Origin: Microbacterium pumilum
Lineage (GTDB): Bacteria > Actinomycetota > Actinomycetes > Actinomycetales > Microbacteriaceae
Assembly: GCF_039530225.1 (NCBI RefSeq)
Contig: NZ_BAAAOH010000001.1
Span: forward strand, 1,736,001-1,800,000
Direction: 5' to 3'
Length of the DNA: 64,000 bases
The notes under the pieces were generated by a model. The model was given only the letters and a program-made list of their open reading frames with translations. It did no database searches and was not told the origin of the DNA. Position numbers and translations under genes: made by a program. Below, one piece after another: positions 1-8,256 of this stretch (within the stretch, counting starts at the first letter, position 1; each line of letters opens with the position of its first letter).

Positions 1-186
1 GTGATCTCCGAGGCGCTGCCCAACGCGATGTTCCGCGTTGAGCTGAGCAACGGACACAAGGTCCTCGCCACGATCTCGGGCAAGATGCGGCAGAACTACA
101 TCCGCATCATTCCGGAGGACCGCGTGGTCGTAGAGCTCAGCCCCTACGACCTGACCCGCGGCCGAATCGTCTACCGCTACCGCTAG
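1..186 (+). CDS. infA: Translation initiation factor IF-1, 5' end cut by the window
   Basis: IF-1 binds the ribosomal A site during initiation complex formation. The visible 61 residues match the family from the [10 protein letters not shown] segment to the conserved end G-R-I-V-Y-R-Y-R, and contain the OB-fold core with K-M-R-Q-N-Y-I-R. The family is normally about 72-73 residues, so roughly 12 N-terminal residues lie before base 1. The GTG at base 1 is read here as an internal valine codon (V-I-S-E-A-L-P), not a start. It is followed by rpmJ 97 bases downstream, the usual actinobacterial order. The identification is very secure; only the true start is unseen. Confidence 0.95.
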   Translation: MISEALPNAMFRVELSNGHKVLATISGKMRQNYIRIIPEDRVVVELSPYDLTRGRIVYRYR

Positions 187-283
187 ACCGGTCGAGAAGT
201 AACGCCCCATCCGTTGATCGGATGCCGCCCCAGGCGGTGTATCGAAATTCGGATGCCCGGCGAAGACAGCGAAACAGGAAATC

Positions 284-400
284 ATGAAGGTCAATCCCAG
301 CGTCAAGCCCATCTGCGACCACTGCAAGGTCATCCGCCGCCACGGCGTCGTGATGGTCATCTGCAAGTCGAACCCGCGCCACAAGCAGCGCCAGGGCTGA
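284..400 (+). CDS. rpmJ: 50S ribosomal protein L36 (bL36), zinc-ribbon form
   Basis: A 38-residue small basic protein of the large ribosomal subunit, too short for most ORF filters. It starts [11 protein letters not shown] and has the zinc-binding set Cys11, Cys14, Cys27 and His33, so it is the zinc-containing (C+) form. A purine-rich GAAACAGGAAATC precedes the ATG and includes an AGGA Shine-Dalgarno core. It lies between infA and rpsM as in most Actinobacteria. The stop codon (398-400) falls inside the first of three tandem copies of a 16-base repeat (397-444), so the repeat now supplies the gene's end. Confidence 0.95.
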   Translation: MKVNPSVKPICDHCKVIRRHGVVMVICKSNPRHKQRQG

Positions 401-444
401 GCTCGTCGAAGCCTGAGCTCGTCGAAGCCTGAGCTCGTCGAAGC
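397..444 (+). repeat. Three tandem 16-base repeats at the rpmJ stop codon
   Basis: CTGAGCTCGTCGAAGC is repeated three times without interruption (397-412, 413-428, 429-444). It is a variant of the CTGAGCNNGTCGAAG family found again at 44639, 60979 and 62590-62754. The TGA of the first copy is the rpmJ stop codon. Confidence 0.9.
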
Positions 445-460
445 CTAGTCACAGATTCGA

Positions 461-491
461 TTCCGGATGCCGCGAGGCGCGGCATCCGGAA
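461..491 (+). repeat. 13-bp perfect hairpin between rpmJ and rpsM
   Basis: Arms 461-473 and 479-491 (TTCCGGATGCCGC and its complement) are perfectly paired around a five-base loop. No T-run follows, so it is more likely an mRNA-processing or stabilising hairpin, or a REP-like element, than a strong terminator. It shares the GGATGCCGC word with the palindromes at 1488-1510 and 44557-44572. Confidence 0.6.
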
Positions 492-609
492 CACCACAAC
501 TGAACACATAACAGGCAGTTTCAGATCCCGGGCAACCGGGGGACACCTCGGGCGGAGGCCCGGGCACCGATCCTGCTCCATACCTCCACAAACTCCCTAG
601 GAGAGCCGC

Positions 610-984
610 ATGGCACGTCTTGCCGGCGTTGACATCCCGCGCGACAAGCGCGTAGTGATCGCCCTTACCTACATCTACGGTGTTGGCCCGACCCGCTCGA
701 AAGAGATCCTGGCCGCGACCGAGATCAGCCCCGAGGTCCGCGTGAAGGACCTGTCCGACGATCAGCTGATCGCGCTCCGCGACACGATCGAGGGCAACTA
801 CAAGGTGGAGGGTGACCTTCGCCGTGAGGTCGCCGCCGACATCCGCCGCAAGGTCGAGATCGGCTCCTACGAGGGCATCCGTCACCGTCGCGGCCTGCCC
901 GTGCGCGGACAGCGCACCAAGACGAACGCCCGCACCCGCAAGGGACCCAAGCGCACCGTCGCCGGCAAGAAGAAGGCGCGCTAG
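610..984 (+). CDS. rpsM: 30S ribosomal protein S13 (uS13)
   Basis: S13 sits in the head of the small subunit and contacts P-site tRNA and 23S rRNA bridges. The 124-residue protein has the family start [10 protein letters not shown], the helix-two-turns-helix region (Y-I-Y-G-V-G) and the basic C-terminal tail with [19 protein letters not shown], all of usual length. AGGAG lies just upstream of the ATG (CTAGGAGAGCCGC). The gene heads the rpsM-rpsK-rpoA-rplQ string. rpsD, which in many Actinobacteria lies between rpsK and rpoA, is not here. Confidence 0.97.
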   Translation: MARLAGVDIPRDKRVVIALTYIYGVGPTRSKEILAATEISPEVRVKDLSDDQLIALRDTIEGNYKVEGDLRREVAADIRRKVEIGSYEGIRHRRGLPVRGQRTKTNARTRKGPKRTVAGKKKAR

Positions 985-1021
985 GCCGCCGCCTGCGCTC
1001 AGGATTCAGGAGAACAAGCAC

Positions 1022-1420
1022 ATGGCACAGGCCAAGACCGCCGCGCGCAAGCCGCGCCGCAAGGAGAAGAAGAACATCGCGCTGGGCCACGCCCACATCA
1101 AGTCGACGTTCAACAACACGATCGTGTCGATCACCGACCCGTCCGGCGCTGTCATCAGCTGGGCATCGTCGGGTGGCGTGGGCTTCAAGGGCTCGCGCAA
1201 GTCGACGCCGTATGCCGCCGGCATGGCCGCGGAGTCCGCTGCCCGCCAGGCGCAGGAGCACGGCGTCAAGAAGGTCGACGTCTTCGTGAAGGGCCCGGGC
1301 TCCGGTCGCGAGACCGCGATCCGCTCGCTGCAGGCTGCCGGCCTCGAGGTCGGCTCGATCAGCGACGTGACGCCCCAGGCTCACAACGGCTGCCGTCCGC
1401 CGAAGCGCCGCCGCGTCTGA
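1022..1420 (+). CDS. rpsK: 30S ribosomal protein S11 (uS11)
   Basis: S11 forms part of the platform of the 30S subunit near the mRNA exit. The 132-residue product begins [18 protein letters not shown] and carries the conserved block [12 protein letters not shown] and the terminal [21 protein letters not shown] at 1022 was chosen because it gives the family length; an in-frame upstream extension has no conserved sequence. AGGAG (CAGGAGAACAAGCAC) precedes it. It follows rpsM by 37 bases and is probably cotranscribed with it. Confidence 0.97.
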   Translation: MAQAKTAARKPRRKEKKNIALGHAHIKSTFNNTIVSITDPSGAVISWASSGGVGFKGSRKSTPYAAGMAAESAARQAQEHGVKKVDVFVKGPGSGRETAIRSLQAAGLEVGSISDVTPQAHNGCRPPKRRRV

Positions 1421-1487
1421 CTTCTTCGACGACGCTCGGGGACCGGGGACGCGTCCACGGTCCCTCGGGCGTCGCACTCTGATCGAC

Positions 1488-1510
1488 GGATGCCGCGGCC
1501 CGCGGCATCC
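1488..1510 (+). repeat. 10-bp perfect hairpin between rpsK and rpoA
   Basis: Arms 1488-1497 and 1501-1510 (GGATGCCGCG and its complement) enclose a three-base loop. It is the second intercistronic palindrome built on the GGATGCCGC word in this operon. A role in attenuation or mRNA processing between rpsK and rpoA is possible but not shown. Confidence 0.55.
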
Positions 1511-1541
1511 CTGAACACAACTCAACACACCTCACCCACTG

Positions 1542-1565
1542 CACGTGTCATATAGCGGACACGTG
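1542..1565 (+). promoter_or_regulatory. Inverted repeat CACGTGTC-N8-GACACGTG before rpoA
   Basis: Two perfect 8-base arms (1542-1549, 1558-1565) lie 17 bases before the rpoA start. The spacer ATATAGCG contains a TATAGC sequence that could be a -10 box. The element could be an operator over an internal promoter or an RNA hairpin in the rpoA leader; the sequence alone does not decide. Confidence 0.5.
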
Positions 1566-1582
1566 ATTGAAAGGAACCCATA

Positions 1583-2572
1583 GTGCTCATCGCACAGCGT
1601 CCCACTCTGACCGAGGAGAAGATCGGGGAGTTCCGCAGCCGCTTCATCATCGAGCCGCTGGAGCCTGGCTTCGGCTACACGATCGGCAACGCGCTGCGTC
1701 GCAGCCTCCTGTCTTCGATCCCCGGTGCGGCCGTCACGAGCATCCGCATCGACGGCGTCCTCCACGAGTTCAGCACCATTCCCGGTGTCAAGGAGGATGT
1801 CACCGAGATCATCCTGAACATCAAGCAGCTCGTCGTCTCGAGCGAGCGCGACGAGCCCATCACGGCGTACCTGCGCAAGACGGGTGCCGGTGAGGTCACG
1901 GCCGCCGACATCTCGGCTCCCGCCGGTGTCGAGGTCCACAACCCCGAGCTGGTCATCGCGACGCTCAACGACTCGGCCAAGTTCGAGCTCGAGCTCACGA
2001 TCGAGCGTGGCCGCGGCTACGTGTCGGCAACCCAGAACCGCAACGAGTACGCCGAGGCCGGTCAGATCCCGATCGACTCGATCTACTCGCCGGTGCTCAA
2101 GGTCAGCTACCGCGTCGATGCCACCCGTGCCGGTGAGCGCACCGACTTCGACAAGCTCGTGCTGGACGTGGAGTCCAAGTCGAGCATCGCTCCCCGCGAC
2201 GCCGTCGCGTCGGCCGGTCGCACCCTGACCGAGCTGTTCGGCCTCGCCCGTGAGCTCAATGTCGAGGCCGAGGGCATCGAGATCGGCCCCGCGCCGGTCG
2301 AGACCGTCCTGTCCAACGAGCTGTCGATGCCGATCGAAGACCTCGATCTGTCGGTGCGCTCGTACAACTGCCTCAAGCGTGAGGGCATCAACACCGTGAG
2401 CGAGCTCGTCGCGCTCTCGGAGACGCAGCTCATGAACATCCGCAACTTCGGTCAGAAGTCGGTCGACGAGGTGCGCGACAAGCTCATCTCGCTCGGACTG
2501 TCGCTGAAGGACTCGGTCCCCGGGTTCGACGGTGCGCACTTCTACGGCGGCTACGACGACGAGACCGTCTGA
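1583..2572 (+). CDS. rpoA: DNA-directed RNA polymerase alpha subunit
   Basis: The alpha subunit dimerises to assemble the core RNA polymerase, and its C-terminal domain contacts UP elements and activators. The 329-residue protein begins with GTG (M-L-I-A-Q-R-P-T-L) after the Shine-Dalgarno GAAAGGAA, and contains the dimerisation segment [11 protein letters not shown] near residues 30-40. The helix-hairpin-helix alpha-CTD follows ([14 protein letters not shown] and N-F-G-Q-K-S), with a short acidic tail ending D-D-E-T-V. The length is normal. An inverted repeat at 1542-1565 lies in its leader. rplQ follows after 43 bases. Confidence 0.98.
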   Translation: MLIAQRPTLTEEKIGEFRSRFIIEPLEPGFGYTIGNALRRSLLSSIPGAAVTSIRIDGVLHEFSTIPGVKEDVTEIILNIKQLVVSSERDEPITAYLRKTGAGEVTAADISAPAGVEVHNPELVIATLNDSAKFELELTIERGRGYVSATQNRNEYAEAGQIPIDSIYSPVLKVSYRVDATRAGERTDFDKLVLDVESKSSIAPRDAVASAGRTLTELFGLARELNVEAEGIEIGPAPVETVLSNELSMPIEDLDLSVRSYNCLKREGINTVSELVALSETQLMNIRNFGQKSVDEVRDKLISLGLSLKDSVPGFDGAHFYGGYDDETV

Positions 2573-2615
2573 GCCCGTCGTCCACGACCCGATTTCACAC
2601 TGGAGTAATTGAGAC

Positions 2616-3209
2616 ATGCCCAAGCCCACGAAGGGTCCCCGCCTCGGCGGCGGTCCCGCCCACGAGCGCCTGCTGCTTGCGAACCTCGCCGCTGCGCTGT
2701 TCACGCACAAGTCGATCAAGACGACCGAGACCAAGGCGAAGCGCCTGCGTCCGCTCGCCGAGCGTCTGGTCACGTTCGCCAAGCGCGGCGACCTGCACGC
2801 CCGTCGCCGCGTCCTGTCGGTGATCGGTGACAAGACCGTCGTGCACGAGCTCTTCACCGAGATCGCGCCGCTGGTCGCCGACCGTGAGGGCGGCTACACC
2901 CGCATCACCAAGGTCGGCAACCGCAAGGGCGACAACGCTCCGATGGCCGTCATCGAGCTCGTCCTCGAGCCCGTGACGAAGAAGCCGTCCGCCAAGAAGG
3001 CTGCGAAGGCGGATGCCGCACCCGCCGCCGAGGCACCGGCAGAAGACACCGTCGCTGACGAGGTCATCGCCGACGAGACCGTCGCCGACGAGACCGCTGC
3101 CGACGAGACGCCGGCAGACGCCGGCGCCGAGTCGCCGGAAGAGGGCGCGGCCGCCGAGGCTGCGGCCGAGGACGCCGTCGTGACCCCCGCCGAGGAGAAG
3201 TCCGAGTGA
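2616..3209 (+). CDS. rplQ: 50S ribosomal protein L17 (bL17) with long acidic/alanine-rich tail
   Basis: L17 lies near the peptide exit tunnel. Residues 1 to about 118 form the normal L17 core ([13 protein letters not shown], then [10 protein letters not shown] and the end V-I-E-L-V). About 80 further residues are Ala/Glu/Asp/Lys-rich and partly repetitive ([13 protein letters not shown]), which makes 197 residues against about 127 in E. coli. Such low-complexity tails are common in actinobacterial L17 and are probably disordered. It ends the rpsM operon; a strong hairpin follows at 3273-3310. Confidence 0.97.
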   Translation: MPKPTKGPRLGGGPAHERLLLANLAAALFTHKSIKTTETKAKRLRPLAERLVTFAKRGDLHARRRVLSVIGDKTVVHELFTEIAPLVADREGGYTRITKVGNRKGDNAPMAVIELVLEPVTKKPSAKKAAKADAAPAAEAPAEDTVADEVIADETVADETAADETPADAGAESPEEGAAAEAAAEDAVVTPAEEKSE

Positions 3210-3272
3210 TCGGACGACCGGGCGAATGAGTCCGGTCGGCCGCGGCATCCGTGCCACGGCCACCTTGCACCC

Positions 3273-3310
3273 GTGAGACCCGCGAGCCCCCTGGGGCCTG
3301 CGGGTCTCAC
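3273..3310 (+). terminator. Hairpin terminator after rplQ
   Basis: An 11-bp perfect stem (GTGAGACCCGC at 3273-3283 with its complement at 3300-3310) encloses a GC-rich 16-base loop that can itself pair. It is followed by GCGTTTCC, a weak T-run typical of high-GC terminators. It closes the rpsM-rplQ transcription unit. Confidence 0.75.
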
Positions 3311-3357
3311 GCGTTTCCGGGCAACGGGGAGTGTCGCCCGGTCCCCCTAGGCTGAGC

Positions 3358-3745
3358 GCGTCACCGAGGCGACCCGTGCGGAGCGTATCGGCGCGACACC
3401 CGATCCCATCCTGCCGAGTCATCCGGATGTCCCACCCCGCATTCGCGACTCCCCGTGACGAGATCGAGGAGATCCTCGTGGCGTCCTTCTACCAGCCGGA
3501 CCGGGACACGCTGGTCGGGCTCGCGGCAGACGGTCCATCCGCGCCGATCGCGCTCGTCCCGTACGTCCCCGAGTTCACGGAGCTCACACGCACGGCGCGC
3601 AACGACGCGTTCCGAGATCACCGGGGGAGTCTCGAGACGTTGCCCGAGCGGTGGAGCCACTTCGTCGACGGGCCGCGCCTGCGTCCCGATCTGTCGGTGC
3701 TCGCCGTCGAGGACGGGCGGGTCGTCGCCTTCGCGCCGGTGACTA
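3358..3745 (+). pseudogene. Relic of a GNAT-family N-acetyltransferase
   Basis: From the ATG at 3427 the plus strand encodes about 105 residues. They include T-A-R-N-D-A-F-R-D-H-R-G-S and R-L-R-P-D-L-S-V-L-A-V-E-D-G-R-V-V-A-F, which resemble the start of the second domain of two-domain GNAT enzymes of the mycothiol-synthase type (A-R-N-E-A-F-x-D-H-W-G-S, then F-R-P-D-L-S). A TAGGCTGAGCGC sequence like other leaderless starts here lies at about 3349, but the frame behind it soon ends. The similarity stops abruptly at about 3745, where the antisense of the convergent acyltransferase begins, so the acetyl-CoA-binding core is missing. I read it as a truncated, frame-broken remnant. Confidence 0.5.
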
Positions 3746-5851
3746 ACGAACCTGCGGTGCCGGGTGGAGACGCAGGTTCTCGCGCACCCGCATCTCGAGC
3801 TCGTACTGACGCTGCGCCCGTTCCTTCTCGATCTGATCGATCGTCGTCGCCACGGTGTCGGCGAAGACGTGGCCGCCCGAGGCGCCGGGGTGGATCTGAT
3901 CGCCCGCCAGCAAGTCGGTGTGGGCGCTGATCGCGCCCGACCAGTCGGCGACGACGACGCCCGGGTGCGATGACGCGAAAGCGCTGAGGTCCGCGTTCAC
4001 CTCCGGGATCCAGTCGCGCGGGGCGAAGGCGTTCACCAGCACCACGCTGCGGTCGGGCCCGGCGATCGCCGTCATGCGCTCGAGCGCGTCGAGGCTGACA
4101 GGTCCGTTCGTGCCGAGTGCGACGACCACGAATTCGCGCAGCTCTCCGTTCGCGGCAAGGCTCTCGACGATGCCGGGGCCCGCCCATGTCGAGCGCGACA
4201 CCGCGGCGTCGATCTGGATTCCGGGAAAGCGCTCGAGCAAGGCGGGCGCCGACGCCAGCATGACCGAGTCGCCTACGGCGGAGATCTCGTCGCCGGTGAT
4301 CGGTGTCGGCGACGGTGTGGGCTCGGGGTCCGCGGATGGCGTGGACGGCGCGGCCTCAGCAGTCGCCGTCGGGGTCGCACTGGGAGCGGGCGTCGCGCTC
4401 GGAGTCGCCGACGCTGTCGCGGCCTGCTGGTTCGCCTGGTCGAGCGCGACCTGCCCCGCCGCGACGGCTGCCTCACCACCCGATGTCGCCGGTGCCGCGG
4501 CGATGCCGGCGGCCGTACCCCACACCACCACGACGGCCACCGCCGACAGCCCGAGGGCGCGCAGTCGCGACCGTGGACCGCGTTGCAGCTGCGAGACCAT
4601 CCGCGAGAAAGTGCCGCGGAAGCCGTACCGGCGCACGGGCGTCTCGACGAAGCGGTACGACAGCTCGGCGGCTGCGATGGTCAGACCCAGCACGCCGACA
4701 CCGATCCAGGTGGGCACACCGGACCGCGTGCCCGCGCCACGGATGCCGGCCATCGCGAGCACGAGCAGCGGCCAGTGCCACAGATAGATCCCGTACGAGC
4801 GCTCGCCGATCCAGCGCAGCGGCGGAGCATCCATCCCCCGCGCGTAGGCCGAACCCGGCCACGTGGCCGTGGCGATCACGATGACGCTCAGGATGCTGGC
4901 CGCCAGGAGGGTACCCGGAAAGGTGATGCCGCCGTCAGCGGGCACCATCATCGCGCTGGCGACGATGCCCGCCACGGCGACCACGCCCACGACCGATACG
5001 GCGACGCGCGTTCCGCTGCGGTCCATCCACGCGGGGCGGAACAGGGACGGTGCGGGCTTGGGGGTCGGCGCCGTCTTCGGCTGCACGATCGTCCAGCCCG
5101 GTGGCAGGGTGACGGAGGGAACCATGACCGGAAGTCGAGCCGCATCCTCGGAGGGTGCAGGCGCGGCGGACCGCCGAAGGATAGGCCCGAGCACGAATGC
5201 GAGCGCGATGCCCACGAGGATGCCGAACGAGTGTGTGTCGGTGCCGAAGTAGACGCGAGTCAGGTCGCCCCCCGCGCTGACCAGAGAGGCCATCCAGGCC
5301 GCGGAGGCCGCCGCGAGAGCGAGGGCAGCGGCCGCGCGACCCCACGCGCGCGGGATCAGGAGGAACAGCGGCAGGATGAGGGGCCACACCACGTAGAACT
5401 GCTCTTCGACCGCGAGGGACCAGAAGTTTCGGAAGAGCTCGGGTGCCCCACTGCTGAAATAGCCCGTGTCGCCCGAAATCGAGATCCAGTTGTAGCTGAA
5501 CGTGAACGCGCCGACCACCTGCGCGCCCAGGTTCAGGAGCACGTCACCGCCGATGATCCACGCCGCGCTCGCACAGACCGTCACGACGAGGGTGAGCGCC
5601 GGCAGCAGGCGCCGGGCGCGTCGTCGCCAGAAGTCTGCGAGTGCGATTCGGCCGGTCATGGCCTGCTCGCGAAGCAGGAGGCTGGTGATGAGGAAGCCGC
5701 TGATCACGAAGAACACATCGACGCCCAGGAAACCGCTCGGCAGAAGGGGCGGGAACAGGTGGTAGACGACCACCAGGATCACCGCGAGCGCGCGCAGGCC
5801 ATCGAGCCCCGCGTATCGGACGGGGCTGGTTTTCGGCGCGTTCGACGTCAT
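3743..5851 (-). CDS. Membrane O-acyltransferase with C-terminal SGNH domain (OatA/OafA-like)
   Basis: Probably transfers acetyl groups across the membrane to a surface glycan. Of 702 residues, about 13-380 are an acyltransferase-3 domain with some ten membrane helices and the conserved start R-Y-A-G-L-D-G-L-R-A-L-A-V with catalytic-type His31 (V-V-Y-H-L-F). A Pro/Ala/Thr-rich linker follows, then an extracytoplasmic SGNH-hydrolase-like domain with G-D-S at 527-529 (Ser529), G-T-N-G near 581 and D-x-x-H (Asp651, His654). This architecture is known for peptidoglycan or polysaccharide O-acetyltransferases. ATG 5851 was chosen because upstream sequence is unconserved and Arg/Pro-rich. It converges on a GNAT relic. 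The substrate is unknown. Confidence 0.88.
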   Translation of the reverse strand: MTSNAPKTSPVRYAGLDGLRALAVILVVVYHLFPPLLPSGFLGVDVFFVISGFLITSLLLREQAMTGRIALADFWRRRARRLLPALTLVVTVCASAAWIIGGDVLLNLGAQVVGAFTFSYNWISISGDTGYFSSGAPELFRNFWSLAVEEQFYVVWPLILPLFLLIPRAWGRAAAALALAAASAAWMASLVSAGGDLTRVYFGTDTHSFGILVGIALAFVLGPILRRSAAPAPSEDAARLPVMVPSVTLPPGWTIVQPKTAPTPKPAPSLFRPAWMDRSGTRVAVSVVGVVAVAGIVASAMMVPADGGITFPGTLLAASILSVIVIATATWPGSAYARGMDAPPLRWIGERSYGIYLWHWPLLVLAMAGIRGAGTRSGVPTWIGVGVLGLTIAAAELSYRFVETPVRRYGFRGTFSRMVSQLQRGPRSRLRALGLSAVAVVVVWGTAAGIAAAPATSGGEAAVAAGQVALDQANQQAATASATPSATPAPSATPTATAEAAPSTPSADPEPTPSPTPITGDEISAVGDSVMLASAPALLERFPGIQIDAAVSRSTWAGPGIVESLAANGELREFVVVALGTNGPVSLDALERMTAIAGPDRSVVLVNAFAPRDWIPEVNADLSAFASSHPGVVVADWSGAISAHTDLLAGDQIHPGASGGHVFADTVATTIDQIEKERAQRQYELEMRVRENLRLHPAPQVR

Positions 5852-5992
5852 GAGTTTCTCGGCTGAGGGGGGAGCCCTCATTCTACGGGGGGGCGTGATC
5901 CGCATCGATCCTGAACACGCGCGGCGAGGGCCGCGGTCGCATGCGGGGAATGTGACGCCGCGGCGCTCTATCTGCGGAGATGCCGCGGGCGC

Positions 5993-5998
5993 TAGTCT
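5993..5998 (+). promoter_or_regulatory. -10 box TAGTCT of the cyclase/channel operon
   Basis: TAGTCT matches the TANNNT boxes used repeatedly in this window. It touches the GTG at 5999, so transcription would begin near 6005. This argues that translation starts downstream, at the TTG at 6071 behind GAGGAG. Confidence 0.5.
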
Positions 5999-6070
5999 GT
6001 GCATACCTCGCCAGGCGAAGGTCCTGGGGCCCTTCTCATGCCATGGGCGAGTCCTTCGAGGAGCACAGAC

Positions 6071-8248
6071 TTGTCCGACCCGTCCGCAGCGACCGCGGCA
6101 CCGACGCCCTGGGTCGGCAAGCCGCGCCGGCGGCGGCGCGCCGGACTTTCGATCTACTCGATACTGCTCATCATGCTGCTGTCGGTCAGTGTGCTCTCGA
6201 GCATCGTGGTCGGAATCATCGGCTACATCAACGGCACCGAGGCGCTGCGGACGATCGCCTACGATCGGCTGGTCGAGATCCGAGAGAACCGCAGCCGAGA
6301 GGTCGCGCAGCTGTTCGCGACGATCGAGAACTCCGTGAGCTTGAGCGCGCTGAACGACACGAGCAAACAGGCGGCACGCGAGTTCGCCGACGGGTTCGCC
6401 GAGCTCGAGAAGCAGCAGCTCAGCGCCGGTGAATCCGCCGCGCTCAACGTCTACTACCGCGACACGTTCGCAACCGATCTCTCCGAGGCGACGGGTGAGG
6501 AGGTCGACGGGTCGGCCTTCGCTCCTCGCGGCGGCGCCGAGGCCTACCTGCAGTACAACTACGTCATCCCGTATGCGGACTGGGAAGAGGCGATCCAGAA
6601 CGAGGACGCGGGCGACGGCAGCGCCTGGTCGGCCGCCCACGCGAAATACCACGACTACTTCCGTACGATGACGCAGCTGCAGGACTTCGAGGACGTCCTC
6701 ATGCTCGACACTCAGGGCAATGTCGTCTATTCCGCCTACAAGGGCGTCGACCTCGGTACCAACCTCTTCGACGGGCCGTACCGGCTCTCGAATCTCTCGA
6801 CCGCCTACCGTCAGGCGATGGACCAGAACATCGTGGGCGATGTCGTGATCGCAGACTTCGCGCCCTACAGCCCGAGTCTCGGCGCGCCGGCAGGCTGGGC
6901 GGTGACTCCGATCGCCGACGACGGCGAGATCATCGGCGCCCTCGCGATCGAACTGCCGATCGACCGGATCAACGACGTCATGACGGTCGGCGGCGAGTGG
7001 AACGCGAACGGTCTCGGCGCCACCGGCGAGACCTACCTGGTCGGCCGCGACGATCTGATGCGGTCCATCTCGCGCCTGCTCATCGAGGATCCGGTCGCGT
7101 ATCAGGAGGACGCCGTCAAGGCCGGGCTCGCGCCTGCCGCGGCCGCGCTGAGCGCGCAGAACGGCGACACACTGCTGCAGCAGACGATCACGGGCGACGC
7201 CGTGACGCGCGCACTCTCGGGCGAGGACGGCACGCTCCTCGAGCGCGACTACCTCGGTCGCGACAGTCTCACGGCCTACGCTCCGCTTGCCGTCGACGGG
7301 CTGAACTGGGCGATCGTCGCACAGGAGACCTCGGCAGAAGCACTCGTGCCCGTCGAGGACTTCACGCGCAACCTCATCCTCTCCACCGCCGGCATGATCA
7401 TCTTCGTCTGCCTGCTCTCGCTCGTGCTAGCCCAGATCTTCGTGCGGCCGCTCCGCCGGCTCAAGTCCGCCGCGCAGCGGATCGCCGCGGGCGAGGAGGG
7501 TATCCAAGTCGATGCCGGATCCAGCGACGAACTCGCGGATGTCGCGACGGCGTTCAACGACATGAGCCGGAGCCTGGAGATCAAGTCCCACCTCATCGAC
7601 GAGCAGGAGCGAGCGAACGAGCGCCTCATCCTGTCGTTCATGCCGGAGGGGATCGCGAACCGCTACAAGCACGGCGACGAGGCGATCACCCAGGACAGCG
7701 ACGACGTCACGGTCGTCTTCGCCGACATCGTCGGGTTCGAAGAGCTCGCCCTCTCGATGTCGTCCGAAGATGCCGTGGCCCGCCTCAACGATCTGGTGCG
7801 CAGCTTCGACGAGGCCGCCGAGCGCCACGGCGTCGAGCGCGTGCGCACCACGCGCCAGAGCTACCTCGCCAGCTGCGGGCTCGCGACCCCCCGGGTCGAC
7901 AACGCGCGGCGCGCCGTGGAGTTCGCGATGGAGCTCGAGACCATCCTCGATCGCTATTCGACGCAGCAGGGCGTGCAGCTGGGGCTTCGCGCGGGCCTCG
8001 ACTCGGGCAAGGTCACGAGCGGTCTGATCGGTCGCGCGCGGGTCGTGTACGACATGTGGGGGGATGCCGTGAACCTGGCCTTCCGCGTGCAGGGCGACTC
8101 GAGCGAACCCGGCATCTACATCACGCAGCGCGTCGCCGACAGGCTCCCCGAATCGGTGTCCGTGCGTCCCGTCGGTGACGTCGAGACGCAGAACGGCACC
8201 CAGCGCGTCTGGAAGGTCGAGGCCGCCGTCCCCGTCGTGGAGGGCTGA
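6071..8248 (+). CDS. Membrane receptor with HAMP and class III adenylate/guanylate-cyclase-like domain
   Basis: A predicted transmembrane sensor of 725 residues. A basic N-terminus and first helix (L-S-I-Y-S-I-L-L-I-M-L-L-S-V) are followed by a large extracytoplasmic region like double-Cache sensors (about 60-430), a second helix, a HAMP linker (about 450-505) and a class III cyclase domain (about 545-715). First-metal Asp552 (V-F-A-D-I-V-G-F) and the transition-state Asn/Arg motif (W-G-D-A-V-N-L-A-F-R) are kept. The usual K-T-x-G-D segment reads R-T-T-R-Q, so the second metal Asp is Gln596 and the base-specifying Lys is Arg592. TTG 6071 is chosen for its GAGGAG site and upstream promoter; GTG 5999 is the alternative. 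It precedes the channel gene by 8 bases. Confidence 0.85.
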   Translation: MSDPSAATAAPTPWVGKPRRRRRAGLSIYSILLIMLLSVSVLSSIVVGIIGYINGTEALRTIAYDRLVEIRENRSREVAQLFATIENSVSLSALNDTSKQAAREFADGFAELEKQQLSAGESAALNVYYRDTFATDLSEATGEEVDGSAFAPRGGAEAYLQYNYVIPYADWEEAIQNEDAGDGSAWSAAHAKYHDYFRTMTQLQDFEDVLMLDTQGNVVYSAYKGVDLGTNLFDGPYRLSNLSTAYRQAMDQNIVGDVVIADFAPYSPSLGAPAGWAVTPIADDGEIIGALAIELPIDRINDVMTVGGEWNANGLGATGETYLVGRDDLMRSISRLLIEDPVAYQEDAVKAGLAPAAAALSAQNGDTLLQQTITGDAVTRALSGEDGTLLERDYLGRDSLTAYAPLAVDGLNWAIVAQETSAEALVPVEDFTRNLILSTAGMIIFVCLLSLVLAQIFVRPLRRLKSAAQRIAAGEEGIQVDAGSSDELADVATAFNDMSRSLEIKSHLIDEQERANERLILSFMPEGIANRYKHGDEAITQDSDDVTVVFADIVGFEELALSMSSEDAVARLNDLVRSFDEAAERHGVERVRTTRQSYLASCGLATPRVDNARRAVEFAMELETILDRYSTQQGVQLGLRAGLDSGKVTSGLIGRARVVYDMWGDAVNLAFRVQGDSSEPGIYITQRVADRLPESVSVRPVGDVETQNGTQRVWKVEAAVPVVEG

Positions 8249-8256
8249 GCACGCCG

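Noticed and set aside
5999..6070. GTG 5999 as start of the cyclase-like gene
   Set aside because: It touches the probable -10 box TAGTCT, so it would lie before the transcript start; TTG 6071 has GAGGAG at good spacing.
3743..6652. Long minus-strand frame extending the acyltransferase by 267 codons
   Set aside because: The extension lies antisense to the cyclase gene and its promoter, is Arg/Pro-rich and unconserved; the family start is at 5851.
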